Source: Branchiostoma floridae (lineage: Eukaryota > Chordata > Leptocardii > Amphioxiformes > Branchiostomatidae). Taken from it: DNA of 64,000 nucleotides. The notes under the pieces were generated by a model. It saw nothing but the letters and a program-made list of their open reading frames with translations, had not been told where the DNA came from and did no database searches. Made by a program: the position numbers and the translations under genes. Within the stretch, counting starts at the first letter, position 1, and each line of letters opens with the position of its first letter. Where the stretch lies: the NCBI RefSeq assembly GCF_000003815.2, contig NC_049987.1, positions 13,370,811 to 13,434,810 on the forward strand, written 5' to 3'. Positions 50,405 to 62,029 of the stretch are shown one piece after another.

Positions 50405-53400
50405 TCAGCGCAGGATTCCCGGAGGCAGGGAGGCGAACATGGCGGCGGTCATGACCACGAAGGCGACCAGGATGCCCACCATCAGCACCTTGTCCAGCTG
50501 CACCGCCAGCGTCTTCCACATGTCCCGCAGTTCCTCCTGCTCTTCGTTCTCGTCAGATGTCTTTCTTAGGGCCTAGCGTTGGGAGAGTTTGAGAAAATGA
50601 GCATAGGCATACATCGTACATTGTGATTGTCATTTACATCTTTTAGGCTAACGTCACATTCCCAAGCCGGGACCCGGCCGGGCTATTTGTGGAAAGGAAA
50701 AATAGAAATATACACGTAAGAATATACACAAATAGTTTCACGACTATTCTTTTTGCGTCTTGTGTAGTTTTGTGTCTTTTATATCAAACTTTTCGTTCTC
50801 GAAAGCTGCCCGGCCAGGCCCCGGTTTGGAAATGTGACGTAGACCTAAAACAGCTCAGTGCCATGTCATACTTCTAACGTAACATTGTCTAGTTAGGTTC
50901 ACACTATGCCTAAGGTCGATTTTCCTGACAGCTCAAAGGAAGACAACAATGACAACAATTCAAGAAATATTTCTAGAAGGGATAAAACCATGTCCATGGA
51001 ATTAATTTGCGTTACTGATATGTTGTAAACTATCGTGTTTGGTAAAGAAACCTTAACCGATGAAAACTTGTTAACGACATATTACCGACCTCGACGTTGC
51101 TGTCGATCTTCTCCATGTGAGTGGTGACCGTCAGCCCCATCCCGGAGTTGTTGTTTCCGTTGTGGCCGAACCGAGACACTTTGGCGTTCAGCTCTCCACT
51201 CATCTCCGCTTCCTTCTGTAAGATTATAATGTTTTCATACAGATTATTATCAGTATCACACTTTTACTACATATCACATTTCACTTTCATGATCAGACTG
51301 GTGCTAGATACATTTTCTAGTTACAGTGACGGCAATCTTTCAAATTTTCTTCAACGGAACATTCACGATTTAGGAAATAGCAAATTCTACCGAGAAATTC
51401 AGGCTGTTTTAGTCAAGTAAGTTAATACCTCCTTGTCGTCCATGGATACCACTTCGAGGCCCTCATTTGCGATGACGGTCGGTTCGACCTTCTTCTTCTT
51501 CCTGTTCTTCATGAGTTGCCATGGTTTGTACCTGCAAAAAAACGACGTAAGTTCACCGTGTTCATTCTGCACATTATTGCTTTCGTAACCTGTCTTAATC
51601 TTTCTACAGTTTTCAACTATTTCATTTGTCAATCTTTTAAAGTTATTAAAACCTAGGACCTTTTTCACTGCAGGTATGGACATTTATTTATCCAGCGTTC
51701 ATCTCCATCTCCTCTCTTTCTCTCTCCCCCTCTCTTTCTTTCTCTCCCCCCCTCTCTCATGTCATCCTTATCCTAGACACATCATTTAATGTTAACGCAT
51801 GACTTCTTAGAACCACCGAATCTAAACCTTTAGAACTTACCCGTCCACCAAGAGGACACTCCTGAGCCATGTTGGCGGCGGCTTCAGGTTCAGCTCGTGA
51901 AAGTGGAAGTAGATTCCGAAGGCCGAGAGCGACACAGACACTCCCACCAGAATAATGGTGCCTCCGAAAAACTGAGCTGAAAGTGAAGTGTTATCAAGAA
52001 AACTTTTAATCACAGACATGTTGTGAAGATGCGAAATAATTTACGAAATGAAAACGCCAAATAACTTTGAAGCAGTGATGTTAGAAGGGCCACAAGCCCA
52101 GAAGAGGAACATACCTTCCAGGCTTCTTTGACCCATTGCTGATGTCATACTTCCAGTCTGGATGTGCGACATGGGCCTTGGGTCATTTCAACTAGATCAG
52201 GATTAGAGGACTGATCGAAAGCTTGTTGGCAAGCGCTTTATTTTGTGTACGGATATAAAGTTTAGAATTGTAACATGATAGTTTACCTATGTATGGCACG
52301 GATGTTGACGTCGCCGGTAACGTTTGTGACACGATCTGCATGAAGACGACCAGTGACAGCAACATAGTCACACCCAGGGACAGCTTCTCACCGCACTCAG
52401 CCGGCACCCAGAACCCGAACAAGCTGGAATAAACAATTTCATAAGATCATCCATAATTTTGCCATCCAAGTTTTCTAACTTTGAAAACGAGAAAATCGGT
52501 ATGAAGATTTGCTCACTGAATTCAGATGACCGTGGTAATAGTTGTCATTCACGTCAACAATATGGCGGCCATTCGCCGCTTCGTAATTTTCAACACATGG
52601 TCGCGAAAGTCTTGTCTGCGCCCGCTAAAAGGGGGCACAGACAAAATCTTTTCTTCATGGCTACAATGTATCTCTCCTTTCTTATGGAAGACATCGCTTG
52701 TTACCTGACAAACACGATGAGAATGCAGGGCGCCACGACGTTGTAGTTGTAGTAGAGTGTCTTCCGCCGGATGAAAATGGACATGGTCACCACGGGGTAC
52801 GGTTCGGGGCAGCACCCGTAGAAGAACTCCTCACGTCGCACCTGAAGTACGAGATAACAATATAGTTAACTATTTCATTGAAATTGTCAGGTAGCACGGG
52901 ATGTAAGTACTACTAACTGTATGTCACAGTATGTCTCTGTCTCTGTGAGTATGTGGCCATATGTGTGTCTGTATGTGCGTATATGCATATGTGTGTATCT
53001 GTGTTTTCACTGTATGCAATGTATGTATGTGTATACGTAAGTATGTATGTATGTATGTATTTTGTCCGCCAGGACGAAACAAACAAGAAGAATGTCTGTA
53101 TATGTTTATATATGTATGTATGTATGTATTATGTATGTTATGTATGTATATACGTCATGTTACTCACCGTATAACTCCCCAGTTCCCACTCCTCGTTCTC
53201 CAGGTAGTTGCCGGAGTCAGGCGCAGCTGACCTGGTGAACAATTAACAGTGGTTATAATCAGTAAATAGAACATGTGAATATATAACTCATTTAGCAATG
53301 GGCAAACCTTTAGTGAACTTATATTCTGCATATAATTGAGAGGAAAATAAATACCTGTTGTGGACGTCCACTTTGAAGCCATCGAACGACCATGATCCGA

Positions 53401-56400
53401 ACTGCATCTCGCAGGTCTGCTCGTCGTACGGGAAGTAGGTGACGTCTATGGCGCAGGTGAAGGTGAGGATGACCGGGTACAGCCAGGACAGGCTGCCGCT
53501 GGAGTAGATCGTCGCCTCCGAGTCCGCAAAGGCGTCCGAGTAGGCTCCCAGGCTACGGTACAACAAGGAGTCAACATCATTCTTTAGACATCATTATCCA
53601 TAGATTTGACTACATCTTACTGATGCTTTTATATATGTTCATATGCTTGTTTGTTTGCTCATTTATTTTACCAGGGGTAACATATCGCCTTATCTTGGCG
53701 CTTTTTAATGAAAAATTAACATTAGCGCATATACCAGTCAATACAAATCATAGCAACTTGGGAATAACCAATACATAGTATTATACATGTATTACGATGT
53801 AAGTAAAGCAAAAATGTAATATTGATATAACATGACTGAAAACATGAGATGTGTATGTTCGTATTCGCGACTTTGAATGGAAAATGATACTGCATCTTTA
53901 CCGTATCTATGTTCATGGATGTATGCTTTCTCACCACATACAAAAATATTTTGAGTGTTTTGAATCTCCAAAGCCATACTTTAACTTTCTACTACTATCT
54001 ACGTAAGGGTTGTGTAGTAGACAGGTACTGCAGATATCTTGGGGTACTAGGTTAATTTTATTTTTTTCGTTGCCTGAATGCAGAGGCCGAGTACGAGGCT
54101 TTGTAACGAATAATGGACGCTCTAACTTACATCGTCTCTTCAGTTCAAAATGTGTCTTCGGTTTCCCGACTAAAATAACCAAAGTCGATCCCATCTTTTA
54201 CAATAGCCATATAACAGATAGAACAGATAGACTTCAGGAGTATTCAACACTTGCAGTTAAGCGTGCTAAGCGTGATACCCAGGGTATTGTTGGGGAGAAC
54301 AACTCCTTGCAGATCAGGTCGCGCCATGGATGAATAGGGAGTAATGCATTACGCATGTTGACCCAGTTAGGATATGGCTGGCAATATGCCATACTCAGAG
54401 TACTCTTATGCATGGATGTCATTATATCGTCATAGTGTATAGCGTCAATCTATGATTTTGAGTTCCATTTTCAGCAAAACAGGATTACTTTACATTGTGC
54501 ACTCAGGTGGGATTAGCAAATACATAATGTGGACAGTTCTCAGAGGTTTAGTTTACCTTCTAGATTGTCCACGGCATACCCTAATCATCATGCATAAAAA
54601 ATGGACCATCTTGGGCACTCGTTGTAACTCGTTGTAAGAGAATTGTTGTAACTTCGATTGGCCAGTTGTGTCCTTTTATCTTTTAAACTATTAAAGGCAC
54701 GCTTGCAAGCGTCTTGTTGACAAAGGAGAACGCATGTCTGGATTAAAGCTAGCATCTTCAGGTCTATCCATTCCAACTTTGTGTAAGGAACTTCTACACC
54801 TACGACGTATCATCATTGACACGTAGCCTTGGCCAGTTGTCTTCTTTTGAATCATAAATTATCGCAAGCTTGCAAGTGTCTCATTAACAAAGGAGAACGC
54901 ATGTCCACTAGCATCTTCAGGGCTATTCCGACTTTGTGTAAGGAACTACCGTTATATACTAGTACATTATGCGTAGTCCAGTGGTAAGCGTCCCTGCCTC
55001 TGGAACTAGAGGATGTGAGTTCGATTCCGACTGTGTCGCTCACCCGACATGCACGCTACCTTAAAGTGTTGTAGTCCTGTGAAAATTAAGCTATTGTCCA
55101 CTATTCATTGCGCTTGTGGAAAAGAACTAGAGAAATTTCACCGGTAAAACAAGACTGTTAATACTGTTAGTACATGTCCTCTCCGTCACGACCAGTGAAA
55201 GAATTCAGAGAGATAAAACTGGATCGAGATCCCTTTCTTTTCCTTTCCTTATTATCAGTACCACGTACCTGTTGTAGACCACGATGTCCGGGCGCCAGAT
55301 CTTCTCACTGCTGACCCTGATGGCGTTCACGCCGCCGAAGTCAGACTCGTTCCACGCCATCGTCTCATCAGTCCAGTACTGCAGAAATAGAGATCGCAAT
55401 CAAATCATCCTGTACCTGTATTTTGACGCCATCCTTAAAATAATTAAGGTATGAGAACATGAACTGGATCGGAGAACTCAACATATACTTTGTTTGACAA
55501 TGAAAAGTGGTCTGCAGGCCGATTTGAGCTTTTATGAATAGACAAAGGTTCAAACAACAAAACAAAAGTTATACAGGAGATAAAAATCAGATCTAAGTCT
55601 TCATCCTTGATATGGCAACCCAGCTCTGAGAGGCCACACAATATACAAAGTCTCGTATATGAAAATTATAAAGTTGTATATAAGACACTATAGCGAAGTA
55701 CAGTTCACAAAACAAAGTTGCAAATCTTTATACTTTGAAGAAAAAGAAAATAAACTTACCGACCGGTACCATAGATTCACCGTGATCTGTTGGTTCTTTG
55801 AATCCTGAAAATATAACAATTCAACAAAATTACAACCATTACGACCAACAAAAACAAATCAACAAGCTATACTACGTAGCTAAGAAATATTCTAAATCCA
55901 GATGACAACCATTGTGTCGACTTGAGGCTATAGAAGACTCCGATGTCCGCGCCACTGTGATGATCATTGACAATGGCACATTTCAACAAAATTAAAATCA
56001 TTGGGGGCAACAAAAACACAACAACAAGTTGTACTACGTTACAAAAGAATCTAAAAACTCCGATGACAACCATGGCAACGACTTAAAACTAAAGAAGATT
56101 CTGAAGTCCGTACCACTGAGATGATCTGTGCCAGCGCGGCGTCTATCTTGACGGTGACGGGATGGGAGCTGTTCAGCACCGGTCTCGGCTCCGAGTCGTG
56201 GTTAGTCAGAAGGTGTTCTAGCAACTGGGCCTCGTACGATGAACCTGGAAATATAGAAGAGTCGTAAATGGAACTTAAAGCTATTTTGGGATCTTTCATG
56301 TCCTATTCTAAAAGACGTGAGAGCTCTAAAAACTAGAAAGAAACTCCGTGAGCAAAGTGTGCTCGTCTAAGTTATTCATGTACGATGGAAACAAGCAAAT

Positions 56401-58079
56401 GAGGAAAGACAGCTTTGTTTGGTTTTCTTTCATAATTAACACGGAAAGGTATAGGACACTATACAGTGATGATATCAGCATCACCACTGAAAAATGAAAA
56501 TGAAAACTGACACTGACGAACACAAGTGCAATAGCGAATAAATATTTTGGTTGGACAAAGCTAATACAAAGTCATGGCATATTATGCAACGGAAGGATTT
56601 AAGCGTAGGCAGTTTCAGTCCAGTGTGAAGTATTTAATATCAACTTTTGAATATAAGGATTGGTCAAAAGCAATATTGTCCTTGTTAGATTATTGGGATA
56701 AGAAAGGTGAATCACTCAGTAGCAGGTTCATACTAGCTTCTTCATGTGAATTTGTCAAGTCCCGTATAGAGCCTACTAGGTTCGGTAAACTGCCTAGGCG
56801 GTTCATTCTTTGCTTATTGCAGTTACGGCAGTATGGTATTAAATACACAACGTTTGCGCTTGTTAACTGTGTAATGTTTCTATCAAACAGTGAATAATCT
56901 ACATCATATCTGTCCTTGAACCTTCTGATTATCCTGATATTACTATAACCATAGCGTGACGTGGTATGGTGATTAGTTATCTCGATTCCGGCTAAGACGG
57001 CCACAGCTGCAAATAAATGCAAAACCAATCCTCTTTACTGCAACTGGCTTTCTTAACTGTCATAAAGTATTGAGATGTGAGAACAGTGATAAACAACCGA
57101 CCCTAAGGTCTTCAACAAGCAGTTTCCCAGAAACATCAAGCCCTAGACATGTTGTCTCACCTTTTATGATGTAACGTGAATCATTACCCTATAAATTAGA
57201 GTTATGTGTGAATATCACTTTGAGCTACAAGTACACGTTGTTATAAAGAGCCCTCGTCTTTGTCTTTCCCTATTAAACAGACCATGTCGATTCTTTAGAT
57301 CAGAATGTTCCCTTCTTGTTTACTCATAACAATATGACGTTTGTACCGTAAAACGTTTAATCCGACAGAAGGATTACATAAAGCACTGACCATCAGTTTT
57401 TTTAACTTTTCGCTATATTTGAAGAGCAGGAAAGCTTTTAAATTGTATCTAAACGATTCCTAACTATTGGCTGATCACCAAACTTGTTCTTTTTTCCACT
57501 TGAGGAAGTTCTGCGTTACTTCACAGACGAAACGTCAACAAATAAACATACATTGTTGGCACTGTCTGTATCTGGAGTTTCCAGAGCTAACTATCACATT
57601 GCAGGGCTCGGGTGACAACGTAAACTCAACTTTACTAAACTGTGTGAACCCTGGTAGTTCTGTATTTGGACAATATGACGTGCAAAAACGAATCTTCAGT
57701 TCTAAATCTTAGTGAAGTAAACCATGTGAGAACGAAAAACGAGATGTCCACATGACATAGATAGTTCTGCTTACGTTTGATTTGGGTCTGTAAACAGTTA
57801 CGATTGTAAAGATCCCAGGCTACATTTTTAAACTCACTCATTCCTCACACATGTGCCTTAATCCTTGATCTTAGAAAGTTGTAAAGATGTTGTTTGCGAT
57901 CTTAACCTACTTTTTAGACCACAGACGCTAGTGTGTAACATAAAAGCAAAGAGATGCTGGCTTAAAAAGGAGACAAAGAAGTACGTAAACCTTGTCGTCA
58001 CGTTCTTACCTCTCACAGCTGACGCCGTGGACACACACAGCGCTAACAGAACCAACCCCACGGCCGTATGCTTCTCCAT
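50405..58079 (-). CDS. Nicotinic acetylcholine receptor alpha-type Cys-loop subunit, channel gene 3
   Basis: Twelve exons: 58079-58010, 56244-56114, 55804-55760, 55378-55269, 53552-53355, 53231-53168, 52841-52705, 52423-52287, 51976-51841, 51531-51429, 51215-51090, 50572-50405; 474 residues with all phases consistent. Signal peptide MEKHTAVGLVLLALCVSTAS. Ligand site: RSYWTDE, RPDIVVYNS, GSWSFDG, FFYGCCPEPYP. Cys-loop CAIDVTYFPYDEQTC. M2 is GEKLSLGVTMLLSLVVF with Gln at 16' and 20'. After M2, ATSTSVPYIAQFF resembles alpha7. The M3-M4 loop has a basic run (KNRKKKK) and an Asn/Gly-rich segment; the tail is LPPGILR. The start was chosen because hydrophobic signal residues follow directly. It has the most diverged intracellular loop of the three. 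Intron repeats: R1, MITE M1, R3, a tRNA-like unit, and a duplication containing an exon 2 relic. Agonist and assembly partners are unproven. Confidence 0.93.
50644..50848. mobile_element. MITE family M1, copy in gene 3 intron
   Basis: Left end taggctaacgtcacattccc then aagccgggacccggccggg; right end cccggccaggccccggtttg then gaaatgtgacgtagaccta. Same ends and length class as 33471-33678. Lies in the last intron of gene 3. Confidence 0.8.
52123..52280 (+). mobile_element. Dispersed repeat family R1, copy 3
   Basis: acccattgctgatgtcatac, ggtcatttcaactagatcag, gaggactgatcgaaagcttg and gcgctttattttgtgtacgg. On the gene strand it begins only about 7 bp after the end of the M2 exon of gene 3 (52287), so it almost abuts the donor site. 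Confidence 0.75.
52955..53155 (+). repeat. TATG-rich simple repeat
   Basis: Degenerate tatg/gtat runs with a short (tatg)n core in the gene 3 intron. Confidence 0.85.
53582..54650. other. Gene 3 intron 4, first part, nothing recognised
   Basis: No exon or strong repeat seen in this part of the 1.7-kb intron. Confidence 0.4.
54657..54955 (+). repeat. Roughly 170-bp tandem duplication in gene 3 intron
   Basis: ttggccagttgt, gacaaaggagaacgcatgtc, tagcatcttcagg and actttgtgtaaggaact occur in this order at 54658-54792 and again at 54831-54947. Confidence 0.85.
54967..55040 (+). mobile_element. tRNA-like sequence (tRNA-derived SINE head or tRNA pseudogene)
   Basis: Box A-like gcgtagtccagtggtaagcg, an anticodon-arm-like cctct...agagg hairpin, and box B-like gagttcgattccgac. 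The 5' and 3' acceptor strands do not pair well, so an intact tRNA gene is unlikely. Confidence 0.5.
55483..55567 (-). mobile_element. Dispersed repeat R3, copy 2 (inverted)
   Basis: Reverse complement gives ttgtttgaacctttgtctat, aaaagctcaaatcggcctgc and agaccacttttcattgtc, matching 48887-48965. Confidence 0.6.
55812..56125 (+). repeat. 162-bp tandem duplication including a relic of gene 3 exon 2
   Basis: tcaacaaaattacaaccatt (55821) and ttcaacaaaattaaaatcat (55982) head two similar units. The second unit ends in the true donor and 3' end of exon 2 (56101-56125). The first unit ends in a diverged version at 55936-55972. Confidence 0.75.
56245..57490. other. Gene 3 intron 1, nothing recognised
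   Basis: The + frame at 56574-56897 and its antisense partner look protein-like in places but match no family I know and have no supporting splice context. Confidence 0.35.
57497..57550 (+). mobile_element. Possible Penelope-like hammerhead relic
   Basis: cttgaggaagttctgcgtta then cttcacagacgaaacgtcaa: an imperfect core (ttgagga ... cgaaacgtc) with an aagt/actt stem. Too degenerate to be active. Located in gene 3 intron 1. Confidence 0.35.
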
Positions 58080-59063
58080 GCCGCTTGTCGGAGAGTTGGA
58101 CCACGCTACCAGCACTATCAACCCTTGTCCGGTACTGTCCGCTCACAGGATGTGTCGCGATGTGGCTCAATCTGACCAGAAATCTCCGCCACACACAAGC
58201 ATGACCACCTACACTGGCATCGGCTTCCAAAGGGTCATCTATCAAATGCGTTGGACTCGCCAGGGTGTGGTGGAGTCAGTTTCAACCCACAAACTAGTCT
58301 TTTGTCAGGCGCCTCTCTGTCGTGGTGAAACAAAACATTGAAGACCAACTGTGTTTGTGTGGTTATGCAGAGTCGGACACCGATACGCCAGCGTAATTAA
58401 CTACCGATATGCCCACTTTTGTAGGCCTTGCGTCATCCGAGAAAAACCGATCAGATCGTGTTCGGTCCGATATTTGCCGAAGTGCTGACCTCTGATTGTG
58501 GCCCAAGAAATGGAATGACGAAGCTGTTCGCACTCATGTTTATTTGTTTATGTTTGGTTATTTCATTTTGGACACCAGTTCTAACACAAACATGCTAAAT
58601 ACGTGTGCCCAACGTTGTGAAAGAAAACAAGGCAGCCGGAGAGTTTGACAGGGAGTTCTGACAAAGCTACCCTTAGCTAGGTCTTACTCAACCGTTGTAT
58701 AGGATTCTAATGTTAGCAACAAATTCATTCATGTTGACAGAAAATTTCTTCCACAATGTGTGCTCTTAAAACCACTGCTATCTGTTGTGTTTTCTAAAGA
58801 TGACAGCAAGCTTTGAATGTCTTTTGTTAGTCAAGTCTATTTACAAGAGGATTAGCGTGAATACAATACTAGGGAGAAGACACCGCACAAAGCTGACACT
58901 AGTAATATGGAGAGGACAATGGTAACAAGAAACACTTTAGTCCCAGGTGTGTGACGATAGAAATACTGATAAGAATATCTGTCATAAAAAGACTTTTATA
59001 AAATAATATTCTACAGACATAACATTATAAGAATAAAAATTATCATCATTTAGACAGCCTAAA
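58080..59063. other. Region upstream of channel gene 3
   Basis: Should contain the gene 3 promoter. The + strand open frame across 57865-58341 is antisense to the signal-peptide exon and is not called. Confidence 0.4.
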
Positions 59064-59308
59064 GGTGCACTCTCACTGCACTTGCGTCACTGTCAAGCTT
59101 GCGTCACTGTGGGGTTCGTTTACTGCGTCACTGTTTTGTTATTTTCTCCGATTTTTTGAAAATAATTTAGATATTGCGTAATACGTAAAAGCATTACTTA
59201 GAAGACGACAAAATACACAGAAAGTAAGAAAATTCGCCTGAAATTCGTTGAGCATCTTTCGAACCCCGAAGTGACGCAAGCTTGACGCAAGTGCAGTGAG
59301 AGTGCACT
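59064..59308. mobile_element. MITE with about 47-bp inverted ends
   Basis: Left ggtgcactctcactgcactt then gcgtcactgtcaagcttgcg; right cgcaagcttgacgcaagtgc then agtgagagtgcact. TAAA occurs on both sides (59060-59063, 59309-59312), a possible target duplication. Confidence 0.8.
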
Positions 59309-59716
59309 TAAAGGCCTACCAGAGGCATGTGGATGTGATAATTCACCAACGTGATAGAAATTCTTTTTCTCTCGAAATTCTTCTAGATTACGTTCACGAG
59401 AAGAGGCATTAAAGGGTCTGTATTTGTAACACATACCATAAAAAAACTGTAGTTGATAGAAAATTATTGTACTCCCGTATTTACTCTTCTGTATTATGTA
59501 ACCCACACACGACACGCCCCCTTTGTGCAGCCGTCGGAACGGCAGAAGCCGGCTGTATATCTGTTACAGCACACAGGTCCTTCAGGGGCAGTAACCCGTG
59601 ACTGGGTGAGGTGTTCTTTCCAGTGGGGCAAGTAGGATTACTCTGACAATTATGTAACAGCCGTGAAAGGATTTGCATGCAGACTCATTCGTCCGAAGCG
59701 CGAAAAGTCTTTTTTA

Positions 59717-60172
59717 CTGACTGACTGACTGACTGACTGACTGACTGACTGACTGACTGTCTGACTGACTGACTGACTGACTGACTGTCTGACTGATTGT
59801 TTGACTAACTGCCTGCCTCCCTGCCTGATAGATTGACTGACTGTTTGGCTGCCTGACTGACTGTCTGACTTTCTGACAGTTTGACTGACAGACTGTCTGA
59901 CTTTCTGACAGTTTGACTGACTGTTTGACTGACTGTCTGACTGACTGTCTGACTGAATCTCACCCACTCACTCACTCACTCACTCACTCACTCACTCACT
60001 CACTCACTCACTCACTCACTCACTCACTCACTCACTCACTCACTCACTCACTCACTCACTCACTCACTCACTCACTCACTCACTCACTCACTCACTCACT
60101 CACTCTCACTCACTCTCATTCACTCACTCACTCAAAGGAAAGGAAGAAAGAAAGAAAGATATAGCGAAAGAA

Positions 60173-60271
<99 letters not shown>

Positions 60272-60275
60272 GAAA
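59717..60275 (+). repeat. Compound simple-repeat block: (CTGA)n, (CACT)n, (GA)n
   Basis: Three different short repeats abut: a ctga array with variants to about 59955, a pure cact array to about 60135, and gaaa/ga runs to about 60275. Apparent proteins here (Ser/Gln, Thr/His/Ser, Leu/Ser repeats) are artefacts. Confidence 0.95.
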
Positions 60276-60351
60276 TAATTTTTTTGTAAGGCCAGCAACA
60301 CAGGGGGCTTTTCCTAGAAGCCCGGCTTTTACCATGTCGTGACCTGTCATC

Positions 60352-60546
60352 ATGAAAAATTATCGGAGGAAGAAAGCGGAGAAAATCCTCCGTAAGAGTT
60401 TTACAAATGACGCAAGGGCGTCAATACCTGCATGGCATGAACTGGACCGTGACTTAGACGATCATGTGACTGATATTGAGCGCACGGGTATCCAATCATC
60501 AATCAAGGTGATACAAAACTGTCCCACAAGGGCCCTGGACACATGA
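60352..60546 (+). other. Unassigned small open frame
   Basis: 64 codons with a mixed, protein-like composition (PAWHELDRDLDDHVTDIE). I do not recognise it. It could be the end of an exon or of a degraded mobile element; no splice or domain evidence. Confidence 0.15.
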
Positions 60547-62029
60547 CCACCGTGTACCGTCAACTAAACCACCTTAACCCAGCCTGTTGCCCTTTGTTTT
60601 GGCTGTTGCTGTTTGTTTAATCATATTAGTTACTTTCTATTCAGACTGCGTGGGGGCCGACCTTATTGTGTTATTGTAAGTAGGAGAGAATGGGTGATAG
60701 GTTCATTAGTACAGATTAGGGACCGTGCCAGGTTCTTTCTGCTGACGTCAGGAGCCGATGGTCTGTAATGTATACATGTATTACCAAGTAAAAGTCAAAT
60801 TCTGTACGAAATTTCCTGACCACTCTCTCACAAACATCCTTCACCACATGATATAACGTTATATAATACAAAAGCACATCTAGTGTCGAGAATAAAACGT
60901 AAACGAAATAGTCACGTCTTCTACCGCGAATCAAGAGTTTATTTAGCCGAGTCGTGTTTAACTATGGTACGTTACAATCATTGTAAGGGACAAAGCTTTG
61001 CCACTTAATGAACGACACATGCATTATGTGTTAGAATCCGTAAATTTCAAATAAAGTGCAACCTATAGGCATTATTCACTAATGAGTAGATTTTTTGGAT
61101 CATCTTTTTAGAGTCCTTGATACAAGCACTACCAAGATAGCATTGCATTGAATCAACGACTTCGTTCATGTTGGATCTTTGAAATAGGAATATTTCTCAT
61201 AGAAGCCTTCACATGATCAGAAACCGCATGATCAAGCAGATAAGCAGCCATTTGCATGCTGTAACGTTACTTGAACACTGCCACGGTCGAACGTCAGAAG
61301 AGACATCTGGCGGATATTTTCATTACTGTATAGATCCATTTGGCGGTCCAACTGCAGCTTTGCTACCAGTTGCTAGGGAGTAAATACAATATGTCCAGAT
61401 CTCTGTAGACACTAGTGAACATTGAACGAGAGATTCTGCCAATTGTGACAATGCAGTGCAATACATATATGGCCAAATCGGCCGCGGCACATTTCAATGC
61501 GGTGTTGTTGTTTCCAAGTTGAAATTTCATTCTTGATCATTCTCTTGAAAAGTGTCCCTGTGCAGATGCATAACTGATTGTTGAGTAAATATCTATATAT
61601 TTTCCTCATTGGTAACAGTTGCATGTGCTTCGCTTGCGTTTCCCTTTCGCAAATATGTGCGATCTCAAATTATGGAACAGCAGGTGCACACACAACCACC
61701 TGTTGAATGTTCGAGTGGGGTAAGGAGCGCTCCCGGTGCCAGCCATATGGGGAGGACAGGCCGGGGAGAGTAGGCCGGGGAGAGGGGGCCAGACTGTACC
61801 ATTGTATCTGTAGGGGAGAAAGTACAGCATTATTGCAATCACTTCTATGTCCTCTCAAACGCATTTCTGGCTAGCTATGGCCCGTTTTGGAAGCTAGAAT
61901 ATGACATTTCTTGGATTACCACATACTTATGCTATGGCAAAGTCGGGACTCTTAGTTAAACAAAAAACAACAAAATTATATAAACCTCTAACAGCGACAC
62001 CTACCGGAGTGAGTGTCCTTTCTTACTGC
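60547..62029. other. Intergenic, no gene recognised
   Basis: A short purine-rich duplication (aggccggggagag repeated) lies near 61757-61788. Otherwise nothing stands out. Confidence 0.4.

Noticed and set aside
57865-58341. 158-codon + strand frame
   Set aside because: Antisense to the signal-peptide exon of channel gene 3, with no family resemblance.
59650-60353. Frames encoding Ser/Gln, Leu-Thr-His-Ser and Leu-Ser repeats
   Set aside because: Translation of CTGA, CACT and GA simple repeats.
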